A DNA stretch of 64,000 nt from Alloscardovia venturai (GCF_042676605.1 NZ_JBHTHQ010000021.1:434001-498000), one strand, 5' to 3'; shown: positions 18,425-27,865, counted from the stretch's first letter. Made by a program: numbers and translations. The notes: generated from the sequence alone by a model not told the origin.

Positions 18425-18877
18425 CTAATTTTGACGTGCAGCTTTTAACTTTGCAATAGCATTGGAATAGTCGTCTAGATTATTAAAATGCTGATACACC
18501 GAAGCAAAACGCATATAGGCCACCTCATCGAGCTGCCGTAGTGGCTCCAGAATGGCCAAGCCTACTTCTTCAGCTTTGACTTCAGAGACGCCTCTTGAGC
18601 GAAGGTCACGCTCAACATCTTCGCCAAGTTGTTTGAGAGATTCTTCATTGATAGGTAATCCTTGGCATGCTTTGCGTACGCCAGAAATTACTTTCTCTCG
18701 GTTAAATAACTCCGAATTCCCACTACGCTTAACCACCATAAGTACCATGCTCTCTTGTGTCGTAAAACGTTTAGAACACTTAATACATTCACGGCGACGC
18801 CTAATGGTATACCCATCTTCACTTACGCGCGTATCAATAACCTTAGTATCTGGGCTCTGGCAAAAAGGACAATGCAT
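18425..18877 (-). CDS. nrdR: Transcriptional repressor NrdR
   Basis: NrdR senses (d)ATP through an ATP-cone domain and represses ribonucleotide reductase genes. The 150-residue protein has the zinc ribbon (CPFCQSPDTKVIDTR and RRECIKCSKRF, four Cys) followed by the ATP cone (KRSGNSELFNREKVISGV). The length is typical. In many actinobacteria nrdR is beside lexA, as here. The ATG has an AAGGAT only two bases away, too close for a normal ribosome binding site, and TATTCT 7 bases upstream, so the mRNA may be leaderless. Confidence 0.95.
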   Translation of the reverse strand: MHCPFCQSPDTKVIDTRVSEDGYTIRRRRECIKCSKRFTTQESMVLMVVKRSGNSELFNREKVISGVRKACQGLPINEESLKQLGEDVERDLRSRGVSEVKAEEVGLAILEPLRQLDEVAYMRFASVYQHFNNLDDYSNAIAKLKAARQN

Positions 18878-18884
18878 ATCCTTA

Positions 18885-18890
18885 AGAATA
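18885..18890 (-). promoter_or_regulatory. Candidate -10 box for leaderless nrdR
   Basis: The minus strand reads TATTCT exactly 7 bases before the nrdR ATG, the spacing expected for a leaderless transcript. It lies in the gap after the LysM gene stop, so nrdR may have its own promoter. Confidence 0.4.
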
Positions 18891-18903
18891 TCAGATACCG
18901 TGT

Positions 18904-19245
18904 TTATGCTTCAGGAACAAGTAAGCTCTGCCCCGCCTCTAGATTATCGGCATTCAAATGATTGATTTGCTTGATCATATCCATTGTGTCATAAATATCT
19001 CCGTCCCGTGGCGTAATACGTTGCGCATAACTCCACAAAGTATCACCCGGTTGTACTGTATAGCTCACTAAGTTATCGCTATCATAACTAACTTCAGCAC
19101 TCGCATGTGGCATAACGAAGACAGCACCCACAGCAATGACTGTAACTACAGCAGCGAGAAGAGCAGCCCACTTTGACTTATACAATGGAGCACATTCTGC
19201 ATTATGAGAGCCTTGCTCACTTTTCTCTACCATTAAGTCTACCAT
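18904..19245 (-). CDS. LysM-domain membrane protein, probable SOS-regulated division inhibitor
   Basis: A protein of 113 residues with a basic-flanked membrane segment (AALLAAVVTVIAVGAVFV), an extracytoplasmic part, and one LysM domain (SYTVQPGDTLWSYAQRI ... NADNLEAGQSLLVPEA) that binds peptidoglycan. The layout and place, divergent from lexA, match YneA of Bacillus and its actinobacterial counterparts, which stop division during the SOS response. The start at 19245 is chosen because AAAGGA precedes it; an ATG at 19260 would overlap a LexA box. Four LexA boxes lie in the shared upstream region. The function is inferred from topology and control region, not from close sequence identity. Confidence 0.75.
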   Translation of the reverse strand: MVDLMVEKSEQGSHNAECAPLYKSKWAALLAAVVTVIAVGAVFVMPHASAEVSYDSDNLVSYTVQPGDTLWSYAQRITPRDGDIYDTMDMIKQINHLNADNLEAGQSLLVPEA

Positions 19246-19259
19246 AGCGATTCCTTTCA

Positions 19260-19275
19260 TCGAACATTTGTTCTA
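19260..19275. promoter_or_regulatory. LexA (SOS) box 1
   Basis: TCGAAC-ATTT-GTTCTA matches the actinobacterial SOS box TCGAAC-N4-GTTCGA at 11 of 12 fixed positions. It lies 15 bases upstream of the LysM gene start and directly abuts box 2. Confidence 0.85.
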
Positions 19276-19291
19276 TCGAACGTATGTTCTA
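19276..19291. promoter_or_regulatory. LexA (SOS) box 2
   Basis: TCGAAC-GTAT-GTTCTA, 11 of 12 fixed positions of the SOS box, starts immediately after box 1. The tandem pair may allow cooperative binding over the LysM gene promoter. Confidence 0.85.
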
Positions 19292-19295
19292 ATAC

Positions 19296-19311
19296 TCGCA
19301 CACTTGTTCGA
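19296..19311. promoter_or_regulatory. LexA (SOS) box 3
   Basis: TCGCAC-ACTT-GTTCGA, 11 of 12 fixed positions, lies in the middle of the divergent region, 4 bases after box 2. Confidence 0.78.
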
Positions 19312-19329
19312 CAAAGTAAAAGAATATTT

Positions 19330-19345
19330 TCGAACATCTGTTTGC
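19330..19345. promoter_or_regulatory. LexA (SOS) box 4, lexA side
   Basis: TCGAAC-ATCT-GTTTGC, 10 of 12 fixed positions, lies 49 bases before the lexA ATG and probably serves lexA autoregulation. Confidence 0.7.
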
Positions 19346-19394
19346 CTTTACGAGAAATTCACGATAGAGTAGAAAGTACGATGGAAGGAATATC

Positions 19395-20177
19395 ATGAGC
19401 ACCACACCGCTAAGCAGGAGCACACACAGTACTAACGGCGAAAACTCAGAACTTGCAAACCTTACGCCGCGTCAGGCGCAAATTTATAATGCAATTCGGC
19501 ATCATATAGCTGACCATGGTTTCGCACCAACATTACGTGAAATTGGTACTCTTGTCGGTTTAAAGAGTCCTTCCTCCGTTAAACATCAAATCGAAGTTCT
19601 CGAGGATTTCGGACTCTTACGCGTCAACGCTGGTAAGGGTCGCGCCATTGAACTCATAGAGACTTCTGCAACAAATCCAGTCGAAACAGTAAAGTCACCT
19701 TCAGCAAGGTCAGACTCTGCAAAAAACACCACACACACTGCTCAGATATACCCGTTCCCCACCCAGAACTTACCAGTAGAAGAGATGAGCGAATCCATCG
19801 CGCAGTCTCGCGATATACCGCTCGTAGGACGCATTGCCGCAGGCATACCTATCACAGCAGAACAGCATATCGACGATGTCATGCGCCTGCCTGAACGCCT
19901 TACAGGGAGTGGAAACCTCTTCATGCTTGAGGTCCACGGAGATTCTATGATTGATGCTGCCATCTGCGACGGTGACTTCGTTGTCGTGCGAGAGCAGAAC
20001 ACTGCCCATAACGGTGATATTGTCGCCGCCCTACTCGACGACGAAGCTACAGTAAAAACTTTAAGAAAAGATAACGGGCACGTTTGGCTTATGCCTCATA
20101 ATCCAGCCTATTCCCCTATTGATGGCACTCATGCAAAAATTATGGGAAAAGTCGTAACCGTACTACGAAAAATATAA
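19395..20177 (+). CDS. lexA: SOS repressor LexA
   Basis: LexA represses DNA repair genes until RecA filaments trigger its self-cleavage. The 260-residue protein has the N-terminal winged-helix domain (LTPRQAQIYNAI, APTLREIG, SPSSVKHQ), a linker of about 50 residues, the cleavage site Ala149-Gly150 (GRIAAGIPI), the catalytic Ser184 (HGDSMIDA) and Lys221 (DDEATVKTLRK). All parts are intact. GGAAGGA precedes the ATG. The linker is longer than in E. coli LexA, as often in actinobacteria. It shares a control region with the LysM gene. Confidence 0.95.
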   Translation: MSTTPLSRSTHSTNGENSELANLTPRQAQIYNAIRHHIADHGFAPTLREIGTLVGLKSPSSVKHQIEVLEDFGLLRVNAGKGRAIELIETSATNPVETVKSPSARSDSAKNTTHTAQIYPFPTQNLPVEEMSESIAQSRDIPLVGRIAAGIPITAEQHIDDVMRLPERLTGSGNLFMLEVHGDSMIDAAICDGDFVVVREQNTAHNGDIVAALLDDEATVKTLRKDNGHVWLMPHNPAYSPIDGTHAKIMGKVVTVLRKI

Positions 20178-20202
20178 CCTTGTAATCTACGCGAGAAATA
20201 GT

Positions 20203-20253
20203 AATAAATAGTTGGTGGAGACCTCCTAAGAAAGTCTCCACCAATTATTTATT
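20203..20253. terminator. Bidirectional terminator between lexA and ldh
   Basis: A strong inverted repeat: TTGGTGGAGA pairs with TCTCCACCAA, and the A/T arms AATAAATA and TTATTTATT extend the stem with one mismatch. It lies between the convergent genes lexA and ldh and ends in T-rich sequence on each strand. Confidence 0.85.
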
Positions 20254-20280
20254 ACGTAAGCTACCTAAGCGACAATTAAA

Positions 20281-21243
20281 TTAGAAACCAAACTGTGCCG
20301 CAGTTGCTTTTAACGTCTCCGCAGAACGAGTCAGAGCTGCAAGCTCACCGTCACTCAATGGAGTGTTAAGGCGAGTATTCACACCGCTACGGTTTAATAC
20401 GCTTGGGACAGACAAGCATACATCAGAAATACCATGGAAATTATCCAGCAAAGATGACACTGGAAGAATACGGTTAGAATCCTTCAAAATAGACTCAACG
20501 ATATCAACAGCAGACATACCGATAGCGTAGTTCGTAGCACCCTTACCATCGATAATCTTGTATGCCGCATTCTTGACATCCTGATGAATCTTCTCACGGA
20601 CCTCAGCAGTCAATGGTTCATGACCGTCAAGCGGAGTCCAGTCAAGCATAGGAACACCACCGATGGTAGCAGAAGACCACAAAGCCACTTCAGAATCACC
20701 ATGCTCACCTGCAATATATGCATGAACATTCTTTACATTAACGCCAGTCTGCTCTGCGATAAGGAAACGAAGACGAGCAGAATCAAGGTTTGTACCAGAG
20801 CCGAACATCTGATTTGCTGGAAGACCCGAAAGCTTCAAAGCAACCTGTGTCACTACATCCACTGGATTAGTGATAAGTACATAAATTGCATTTGGCGCAA
20901 CTTTGACGACATCAGGGATGATGTGCTTCATAATGTTGATGGTCGCGCCCGCAAGGTCAAGACGAGACTGACCTGGCTGCTGACGTGCACCTGCAGTGAT
21001 AACAACGACATCAGCATCACGACAAATCTCGACATCATCAGAACCATCAATAGAAACTGTCGGATAGAAACTCGACCCATGCTGCATATCGAGAACTTCA
21101 GCCTCAACGCGCTTTAAATTAATATCCTCAAGCACAATCTCACGAGCGATACCGCGCTGTGCTGCCGCAAATGCGACGGTAGAACCTACAGCGCCTGCGC
21201 CGATGATAGCAAGCTTAGTTGGCTTAACTGGCGAAAATGCCAT
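20281..21243 (-). CDS. ldh: L-lactate dehydrogenase
   Basis: This enzyme reduces pyruvate to L-lactate with NADH, which restores NAD in fermentation. The 320-residue protein has the NAD loop IIGAGAVGSTVAFA, the substrate-binding region (SGTNLDSARLRFLIAE with catalytic Asp and Arg) and the active-site His in IAGEHGDSEVALW. The residue pattern (GARQQPGQSRLDL with Gln at the specificity loop) is that of lactate rather than malate dehydrogenase. AGAAGGG precedes the ATG. In Bifidobacteriaceae such an enzyme is allosterically activated by fructose 1,6-bisphosphate; that is family knowledge, not shown here. Confidence 0.94.
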   Translation of the reverse strand: MAFSPVKPTKLAIIGAGAVGSTVAFAAAQRGIAREIVLEDINLKRVEAEVLDMQHGSSFYPTVSIDGSDDVEICRDADVVVITAGARQQPGQSRLDLAGATINIMKHIIPDVVKVAPNAIYVLITNPVDVVTQVALKLSGLPANQMFGSGTNLDSARLRFLIAEQTGVNVKNVHAYIAGEHGDSEVALWSSATIGGVPMLDWTPLDGHEPLTAEVREKIHQDVKNAAYKIIDGKGATNYAIGMSAVDIVESILKDSNRILPVSSLLDNFHGISDVCLSVPSVLNRSGVNTRLNTPLSDGELAALTRSAETLKATAAQFGF

Positions 21244-21392
21244 TCTGGAACCCTTCTTTCATGGATAATTCTTCGTCCATAAGAAATGAATTTTCGATAC
21301 CTAAGAATACTCGACCCGCTCTACTTCCCACTCACTATATCAGCCCTATCAATGCAGTTACACTGAGAGCTATATCACAATCATCTAGAAAA

Positions 21393-22907
21393 TCACATAG
21401 GCAAGGAAACATTCAAAATCGCAGACGCCAAAGCACTATCCACATGCGCTTTCACATACACTCCCTCATTGCGATACTCAATGGCATCTACCTGCCCAAA
21501 TTCACGCACTTTCGAAACTAAATTTCCATTCACATAAGGTACTATCGCTTCCACTTCCACAGGAGGTTTCGGAAGCAAAGACTGCACATGGGCATTCAGC
21601 TTACCGATTCCTTCACCTGTCGCGGCAGACACAAAGAAAGCATCAGGTGCAAGGTTTTTCAATCTTTCCAAAGTCTGACTGTCGATGCAATCAATCTTGT
21701 TGAAAACGATAACAGTCGGAATACCTGCGATAGAGTCAATATCCTTAAGTACTGCATTCACCGCATCAATCTGCGAAAATGGATCTGGATGAGATGCATC
21801 GACGACATGTACTATGACGTGCGACTGTACTGCTTCTTCTAGGGTAGATTTAAAAGCCTCAATCAGCTGAGTAGGAAGTTTGCGTACAAATCCCACTGTA
21901 TCCACGTATGTAAATGCACGTCCTTGAGACGTCTTCGCTCCTCGCACAGCCGTATCCAGAGTCGCAAACAACGCATTTTCTACAAGCTCACTCGAGCCGG
22001 TAAGCCGATTAATCAGTGACGACTTGCCCGCATTCGTATACCCCACTACAGCAACGGTGGCTAGGCCTTGACGGTGTCGACTTCCTCGTTTGACTTCGCG
22101 CGCAGGAGCCATCTGAGCAATCTGCTTACGAAGGAGCGCCATGCGTGTCCGTATCACTCGACGATCAAGCTCAATTTTTGTCTCGCCTGGACCTCGAGAG
22201 CCAATACCACCGTTTTGCCCGGCCGCCTGACCTCCAGCTTGACGGGACAATGAGCCACCCCAACCTCGCAGTCGTGGAAGCATGTATTCCATCTGCGCAA
22301 GCTCCACTTGCGCCTTTCCCTCACGACTCGTTGCATGTTGAGCAAAAATATCTAGAATTACCGCCGTTCGATCGACGACGTGTACTTTCGTAACGTCTTC
22401 AAGCGCACGTCGCTGACTTGGTGGGAGATCAGCATCCACAATGATAGTGTCAGATTCTGTCGCAGCGACGATACCTGCTACTTCACGTGCTTTTCCAGAG
22501 CCGATGTAGGTGGCAGCATCAGGCTTGAGACGGTGCTGGAGCACACCATCCATAACTTCCGCACCCGCTGTACGTGCAAGTGCAGCTAGCTCACGCAAAG
22601 ATTCCTCAGCCTGATTGAGCGTGATTTCTCTACTTGACCACACTCCTACAAGCACAACGCGTTCAAGACGCACTTTTCGGTATTCAACTTCAGTGATATC
22701 GTGAAGCTCACCAAGACCAGTTACATGACGAAGTTTATTTCTTCCTTCTCGTTCTTCCCAGTCAAGCTGCCCCTCTAATCCTTGAACTTTCTGCGCGGCT
22801 ACATTGCCTACATTCTTGTCAAGCAGGACTTCAGAGTGCTCGGTTAAGAACGAATCGTCATTAAGAATGCTCTTACGATTCTCATTAAAAATTTCAGTTT
22901 CTGCCAT
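21393..22907 (-). CDS. hflX: Ribosome-associated GTPase HflX
   Basis: HflX binds the 50S subunit and splits stalled or hibernating ribosomes. The 504-residue product has the N-terminal HflX domain (YIGSGKAREV), the glycine-rich linker (GGQAAGQNGGIGSRGPGE), and the GTPase motifs GYTNAGKSSL (G1), DTVGFVRKLP (G3) and NKID (G4). Length is at the upper end because of a polar N-terminal extension of about 60 residues. No Shine-Dalgarno sequence is visible before the ATG. Confidence 0.93.
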   Translation of the reverse strand: MAETEIFNENRKSILNDDSFLTEHSEVLLDKNVGNVAAQKVQGLEGQLDWEEREGRNKLRHVTGLGELHDITEVEYRKVRLERVVLVGVWSSREITLNQAEESLRELAALARTAGAEVMDGVLQHRLKPDAATYIGSGKAREVAGIVAATESDTIIVDADLPPSQRRALEDVTKVHVVDRTAVILDIFAQHATSREGKAQVELAQMEYMLPRLRGWGGSLSRQAGGQAAGQNGGIGSRGPGETKIELDRRVIRTRMALLRKQIAQMAPAREVKRGSRHRQGLATVAVVGYTNAGKSSLINRLTGSSELVENALFATLDTAVRGAKTSQGRAFTYVDTVGFVRKLPTQLIEAFKSTLEEAVQSHVIVHVVDASHPDPFSQIDAVNAVLKDIDSIAGIPTVIVFNKIDCIDSQTLERLKNLAPDAFFVSAATGEGIGKLNAHVQSLLPKPPVEVEAIVPYVNGNLVSKVREFGQVDAIEYRNEGVYVKAHVDSALASAILNVSLPM

Positions 22908-22917
22908 ATATCTTTTT

Positions 22918-22923
22918 AGTGTA
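22918..22923 (-). promoter_or_regulatory. Candidate -10 box for hflX
   Basis: The minus strand reads TACACT 10 bases before the hflX ATG, with no ribosome binding site between them. The transcript would have almost no leader. Confidence 0.4.
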
Positions 22924-22994
22924 CCTATATCGGTGTATCTATGTCGCGTGAACTTTGCTGAGTTTTATTCTGAATTACTCAAGAATTTTGCTCA

Positions 22995-23000
22995 TATAAT
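22995..23000 (+). promoter_or_regulatory. Candidate -10 box for the methyltransferase-hrpA pair
   Basis: A perfect TATAAT lies about 90 bases before the methyltransferase start in the 184-base divergent gap with hflX. No convincing -35 box is seen at the right distance. Confidence 0.4.
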
Positions 23001-23091
23001 CTTCGTGAGTACCGTAGGGTAAACTTATTTTCGTTATAGATATAGCTTGCTCGTGTATTTCACGAATAATTTTCTCGTATGGGTGGCGCAC

Positions 23092-23775
23092 ATGGCAGAT
23101 ACAAAGACACAGCAATATTTTGATGCACATCCTGACACGCAAGATGTTCGTCGTAGCCTCGGTATCACTATACGCGGTCACGAGTATACCGTTGTTGTTT
23201 CCAATAGCGTTTTTTCTACCCACCGTTTAGATTTAGGCACGAAGGTACTTCTTGATCGTGTGCCTTCTCCGTCTTCACTGACATCTCATATTCTTGGACA
23301 CTCTGTCCACATGCTCGATATGGGATGCGGGTGGGGGCCGCTCTCCTTAGGCCTTGCACGTGAGGCTCCCTCTGAGGCTACCATTTGGGCTTTAGACGTC
23401 AATGAGCGCGCAGTGGAGCTGACCACTCTCAATTCTGCCGCTGCTGGCTTTAAGAACGTTCGAGCAGGTACCGCAGAAAGTTTTACATCTACGTACGGTC
23501 GCGAATGGGCAGATACGCAGTTTGACCTCATCTGGTCAAATCCTCCCATCCGCGTAGGCAAGGATGCCCTACATACTTTACTCATGACATATCTACCTCG
23601 CCTTGCAGTCAACGGCGTTGCTTATATGGTCGTTCAAAAACACTTAGGCGCAGACTCATTGATGACATGGCTGGATAAGCATCTTAACGATGATTCTCAT
23701 TCGTCTCGATTTAGTGTTTCTAAGTTCGCATCTGCAAAGGGATATCGCATTATTGAGGTGACACGCACTCGATGA
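23092..23775 (+). CDS. Class I SAM-dependent methyltransferase, RsmC-like
   Basis: A 227-residue methyltransferase with the SAM motif LDMGCGWGPLSLGLA, the acidic loop ALDVNERAVELT and the catalytic NPPI motif (IWSNPPIRVG) found in N-methyltransferases of nucleic acid bases such as RsmC. It is similar in length to the C-terminal catalytic half of RsmC, as in other actinobacterial homologues. The start at 23092 (MADTKTQQYF) is preferred to an ATG 45 bases upstream because a G-rich site GGGTGG precedes it and homologues begin like this. It overlaps hrpA by 4 bases (ATGA). The substrate is not certain. Confidence 0.78.
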   Translation: MADTKTQQYFDAHPDTQDVRRSLGITIRGHEYTVVVSNSVFSTHRLDLGTKVLLDRVPSPSSLTSHILGHSVHMLDMGCGWGPLSLGLAREAPSEATIWALDVNERAVELTTLNSAAAGFKNVRAGTAESFTSTYGREWADTQFDLIWSNPPIRVGKDALHTLLMTYLPRLAVNGVAYMVVQKHLGADSLMTWLDKHLNDDSHSSRFSVSKFASAKGYRIIEVTRTR

Positions 23776-26700
23776 ATCCTACTCTCACTTTTCATTATCC
23801 AGATACTCTCCCTGTCAGCAATGCTCGAGACGAGATTGTCCGTGCCATTCTTTCTTCACAAGTCGTTATTGTTTCGGGGCAAACTGGTTCAGGTAAGACC
23901 ACCCAAATTCCAAAAATGCTCCTCGAAATGGGGCGCGGGACGCATGGGAAGAAGATTATCGTCACGCAGCCTCGACGCATCGCTGCGCGCACCGTTGCTG
24001 AACGCATCGCTGAAGAGACTGACACAAAACTCGGTGAGGATATAGGATATCGTGTACGTTTCACGGACGAAAGTTCTTCGCACACACGTCTTGTCATAGC
24101 TACCGATGGTATCTTGCTTGCGCACATTCAACGAGATCCACTGCTCTCAGCATACGACACTATCATGATTGATGAAGCGCACGAGAGAAGTCTAAACATC
24201 GACTTTCTCATGGGGTACCTTACCTCTCTTTTGTCTCAACGACGCGATTTAAAGCTCATCATTACATCAGCAACGATTGATTCACAGAAGTTCCAAGAGC
24301 ATTTTGCACGTGCGACGGGTAAAGAGGTCCCCGTTATCGAGGTCAGCGGACGGACTTTTCCTGTCCAAGTTATCTATGAACCAGTCGGATCTGCGCCAGT
24401 ACTTGTACAAAATATTTCTGGAATCATCTCATCAGCTTCAAGCTCGAACTCATCTGCTAATGACGACGTGGATGACTCGACCGATTTTGACGAGGATATG
24501 GCAGTGTCTAGTGCAGTAGCACGCGCATGTGCTCAACTTGTAGTGCACTCCACCCACACCACCGGCGCTCGGGATATTTTAGTTTTTGCTGCCGGCGAGC
24601 GTGATATCCGAGAGTATGCACACGCAATTTCTCGCTACTTTGGCCCCCGTGCAAACAATCTTCGCCGAAGCGATGGGATTGAAATTGTTCCTCTCTACGC
24701 TCGATTAAGTGCGAAAGATCAGCATAAGGTGTTTGAGCAGCATACGCATCAACGCATCGTTATAGCGACAAATGTGGCAGAAACGTCCCTGACTGTTCCT
24801 GGAATTCGATATGTGGTAGACCCTGGTTTCGCACGTATTTCTCGCTATTCAAAGACAGCAAAAGTCCAGCGTCTTCCCGTTGAGCCAATTTCTCAGGCTA
24901 GTGCGAATCAGCGTTCAGGGCGTTGCGGACGCATTGCCGATGGTATCGCTATACGTTTATACTCATCTGATGATTTTGAGTCACGTCCTCAGTTTACCGA
25001 CCCAGAGATTCTGCGTACTTCATTAGGTTCAGTTGTGCTCCAGATGCTTGCCATTGGAGTGGCACATAGCGCTCACGATATTACTAATTTTGGTTTCATT
25101 GACTCTCCAGATATGCGCGCAGTTAGTGATGGTTTTAATGAACTTCTGGAATTAGGCGCTATAAAACGTACCAAAGTCCGCTCGCGCGGGAAATCTATTC
25201 AGAAACACTCTGATGTAATTTTGACGAAAATTGGACGGCAGCTTTCTCGAATTCCGCTTGACGTACGCCTAGCGCGCATGGTGGTCGAAGCTAGCCGAAC
25301 TACCCCAGATACTTTGGCGGCAATACTCGCAATTGTATCGTTCCTCAGCTTACAAGATCCGCGCGAACGTCCTGAAGAAGCTCGCGATGAGGCGGACCGC
25401 ATCCACAATCGTTTTACAGATAAGACCTCCGATTTTCTCACTATACTTAATTTGTGGGTCTACTTCTTTGAGCGTGAATCTCGACTGTCACACTCACAGT
25501 TAAGAAAACTGTGCCAAGCAGAATTCATCAATTTTTTGCGCATGCGTCAGTGGCAAGATCTCTACCAGCAGCTCGTCCACTTGTGCAGCGAGCAAAAATG
25601 GGGTGTCGGTGCTGTAAGTCCTCTCAAGAGACCAGGAAAAGATATAGCTTCTCTGCCGCAAGGAAACCAACCAGCGAGTTCATTAGCGTGTACATGGGAC
25701 GGAGAAACTATTCATCACACTATGCTGTCGGGGCTACTGTCTTCTCTGGGCATGCAAGTAATTCACGAGCCTAAAGCGTCGCAATTTGCTGGTCTCAAAG
25801 GGACAGCGCGCATTCGCGCAATGAAACGCGCTCAAAAACTCGCAAAGAATGAGTACCAAGGCGCGCGAGGCACTCATTTCGCGCTCTTCCCTGCTTCCGC
25901 CGTGTCATCTACGACGCCTGCATGGGTAATGACAAGTGAGCTCATAGAGACTTCACGCCTGTGGGCTCGTATGAGCGCTGCTATCGATCCGAAATGGGCA
26001 TACGATTTTGCGAAAGACCTAACTCGCACATCGTATGGTGCACCTCATTGGTCAGGAAAAGCTGGCGCAGCTGTAGCGAGCGCAACTATTCATCTTTATG
26101 GCTTACCAATCATTTCGGATAAGCAAGTACAATGGGGACGTATCAATCCAAGTGAGGCACGTGATTTACTCATTAGACAAGGACTTATTGAAGGAGATAT
26201 TACACGTCGATTTACTTTTGACGATTTTCTTACAAAGAATCGCGATATCCTCGAAAATGCTGTAGAAGAGATTCATCGTACTCGGCAAATTGCGGATACT
26301 GTCAACGACCAAGACCTTTATGACTTTTATGATCGAGTACTCCCCCGCGATGTGACGAATGTAACCGAGCTCGCGCAATGGTGGAAAAACGAGCACAGCC
26401 AGCATCCGCACCTACTCGATTTTGATCCTTCTCAAGTAGAACGTCTTGCTGACAGCGATTCGGCAAGCTTAAGCAATTTTCCTGACCGTTGGCATGTCCG
26501 TGGGACGGATGGCTCAAAGTTCTCTTTCAAGCTTAGCTATGTGTATGATCCTCATTCTGACATTGATGGTGTGACGGTCCATATTCCGCTCTCTGCACTT
26601 TTGCGTGTCAATGCGTCTGATTTTACATGGAACGTTCCTGGTCTCCTCGATGACTTAATTCTTCATACGATTAAGTCGCTTCCGAAAGCTCTGCGTGTCC

Positions 26701-27857
26701 AATTCGTCCCTGCTCCAAATACTGCTGCAAAGATTCGTGCTTGGATAGATGAGCATTATCCGGCACTTCCGGGAACTCATGAAGCACTCGATGCACAAAT
26801 TGCCGATTTCACACATGTCTTTACCCAAGCAGCCATTTCAGTCACTCATGCGCAATTACATCCTGAAGATTTCTCAGACGAGCAATTAAAGCGTCTCCCA
26901 TCTTTCACGAGACTCAATTTCACTATTGAAACTGACACGTTACGCGATGCTCGTGGCCATGTAAAGCGTAAATCTCATGTCTTAGGCACGTCTAAATCGC
27001 TGGAAGAATTACAGCAACGATTTGCTGATAAGGCACAAGCAAGTGCGAAGAATACTATCTCGCGCCAAGCAAAAGCTGCAAAAGCTCAAGGAAAGGATGT
27101 CAAGCGAGCAAATCTTCTCTCCAATTCTGGAGCAACGATGAGAACACGCGCACAAATACTGTGGGATAGCGCTCTAGAAACAGTAAAACTGCCAACAGAA
27201 CGCATCCGCTCCAGGTGGCTTGGAAATGAGGCTCTCATTCTTGCAACTGCACCATATAAGAATGCCGAGGACATGATTACCGATATGCAGTACGCCGCCG
27301 TCAAGCGTCTGCTTCCTCACATCGATTCGATATCCACTGAGGTTGAACTTTCCGACAGCATTGCTGGTATCGTCAATCGCTTTGAAGATACAGTATATGA
27401 CGTAGCGCATGACGTCATAGGGATTATGCAAGCTTATGGCAACGTCGAAGCTCTTGTATCCGGTAAAGCCGATTTGCCGCTCCTCTCCGTCCTTCAATCA
27501 GTACGCACGCACGCCAATTCTCTCGTCTACGAGGGATTTATTGCCGATACACCATCAGAGTATTTGCCACGTATCAAACGTTATTTGCAGGCAGACGTCA
27601 TGCGTATCGAAAAAGCAAAAACAAATCGTGATCGCGATGTGCAGTGGGCATGGGAAGCCGACGAAGCTCAATCTATAGTCGCAACAACGCAATCGCATGC
27701 CGACAAGGCACCAGCGGGACCACTTCACGACGAGGCTCTCAAGAGTGCATCTCGTACACGTTGGATGTATGAAGAATTTCTTGTGTCCCTCTGGGCACAA
27801 GAATATGGCACCGCTTACCCTATTAGCATTAAGCGTTTACGCAAATCAATTGCATAA
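23772..27857 (+). CDS. hrpA: ATP-dependent RNA helicase HrpA
   Basis: A DEAH-box helicase of 1361 residues. Motifs in order: GQTGSGKTTQIP (I), QPRRIAARTVAERIAE (Ia), DEAHERSLNIDFL (II), ITSATID (III), TNVAETSLTVPGI (V) and QRSGRCGR (VI), followed by the HA2, OB and long C-terminal domain (DUF3418) of HrpA. A Ser- and Asp-rich insert lies at about 215-240. In E. coli HrpA rescues stalled or collided ribosomes. Its start is coupled to the methyltransferase stop (ATGA). Confidence 0.93.
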   Translation: MNPTLTFHYPDTLPVSNARDEIVRAILSSQVVIVSGQTGSGKTTQIPKMLLEMGRGTHGKKIIVTQPRRIAARTVAERIAEETDTKLGEDIGYRVRFTDESSSHTRLVIATDGILLAHIQRDPLLSAYDTIMIDEAHERSLNIDFLMGYLTSLLSQRRDLKLIITSATIDSQKFQEHFARATGKEVPVIEVSGRTFPVQVIYEPVGSAPVLVQNISGIISSASSSNSSANDDVDDSTDFDEDMAVSSAVARACAQLVVHSTHTTGARDILVFAAGERDIREYAHAISRYFGPRANNLRRSDGIEIVPLYARLSAKDQHKVFEQHTHQRIVIATNVAETSLTVPGIRYVVDPGFARISRYSKTAKVQRLPVEPISQASANQRSGRCGRIADGIAIRLYSSDDFESRPQFTDPEILRTSLGSVVLQMLAIGVAHSAHDITNFGFIDSPDMRAVSDGFNELLELGAIKRTKVRSRGKSIQKHSDVILTKIGRQLSRIPLDVRLARMVVEASRTTPDTLAAILAIVSFLSLQDPRERPEEARDEADRIHNRFTDKTSDFLTILNLWVYFFERESRLSHSQLRKLCQAEFINFLRMRQWQDLYQQLVHLCSEQKWGVGAVSPLKRPGKDIASLPQGNQPASSLACTWDGETIHHTMLSGLLSSLGMQVIHEPKASQFAGLKGTARIRAMKRAQKLAKNEYQGARGTHFALFPASAVSSTTPAWVMTSELIETSRLWARMSAAIDPKWAYDFAKDLTRTSYGAPHWSGKAGAAVASATIHLYGLPIISDKQVQWGRINPSEARDLLIRQGLIEGDITRRFTFDDFLTKNRDILENAVEEIHRTRQIADTVNDQDLYDFYDRVLPRDVTNVTELAQWWKNEHSQHPHLLDFDPSQVERLADSDSASLSNFPDRWHVRGTDGSKFSFKLSYVYDPHSDIDGVTVHIPLSALLRVNASDFTWNVPGLLDDLILHTIKSLPKALRVQFVPAPNTAAKIRAWIDEHYPALPGTHEALDAQIADFTHVFTQAAISVTHAQLHPEDFSDEQLKRLPSFTRLNFTIETDTLRDARGHVKRKSHVLGTSKSLEELQQRFADKAQASAKNTISRQAKAAKAQGKDVKRANLLSNSGATMRTRAQILWDSALETVKLPTERIRSRWLGNEALILATAPYKNAEDMITDMQYAAVKRLLPHIDSISTEVELSDSIAGIVNRFEDTVYDVAHDVIGIMQAYGNVEALVSGKADLPLLSVLQSVRTHANSLVYEGFIADTPSEYLPRIKRYLQADVMRIEKAKTNRDRDVQWAWEADEAQSIVATTQSHADKAPAGPLHDEALKSASRTRWMYEEFLVSLWAQEYGTAYPISIKRLRKSIA

Positions 27858-27865
27858 ACGCTTAA
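27829..27865. terminator. Terminator overlapping the hrpA stop, facing glnA
   Basis: TTAAGCGTTTA and TAAACGCTTAA form an 11-base perfect stem with a 15-base loop. The second arm contains the hrpA stop codon. It lies between convergent genes and has A/T-rich sides, but only short T-runs. Confidence 0.5.
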
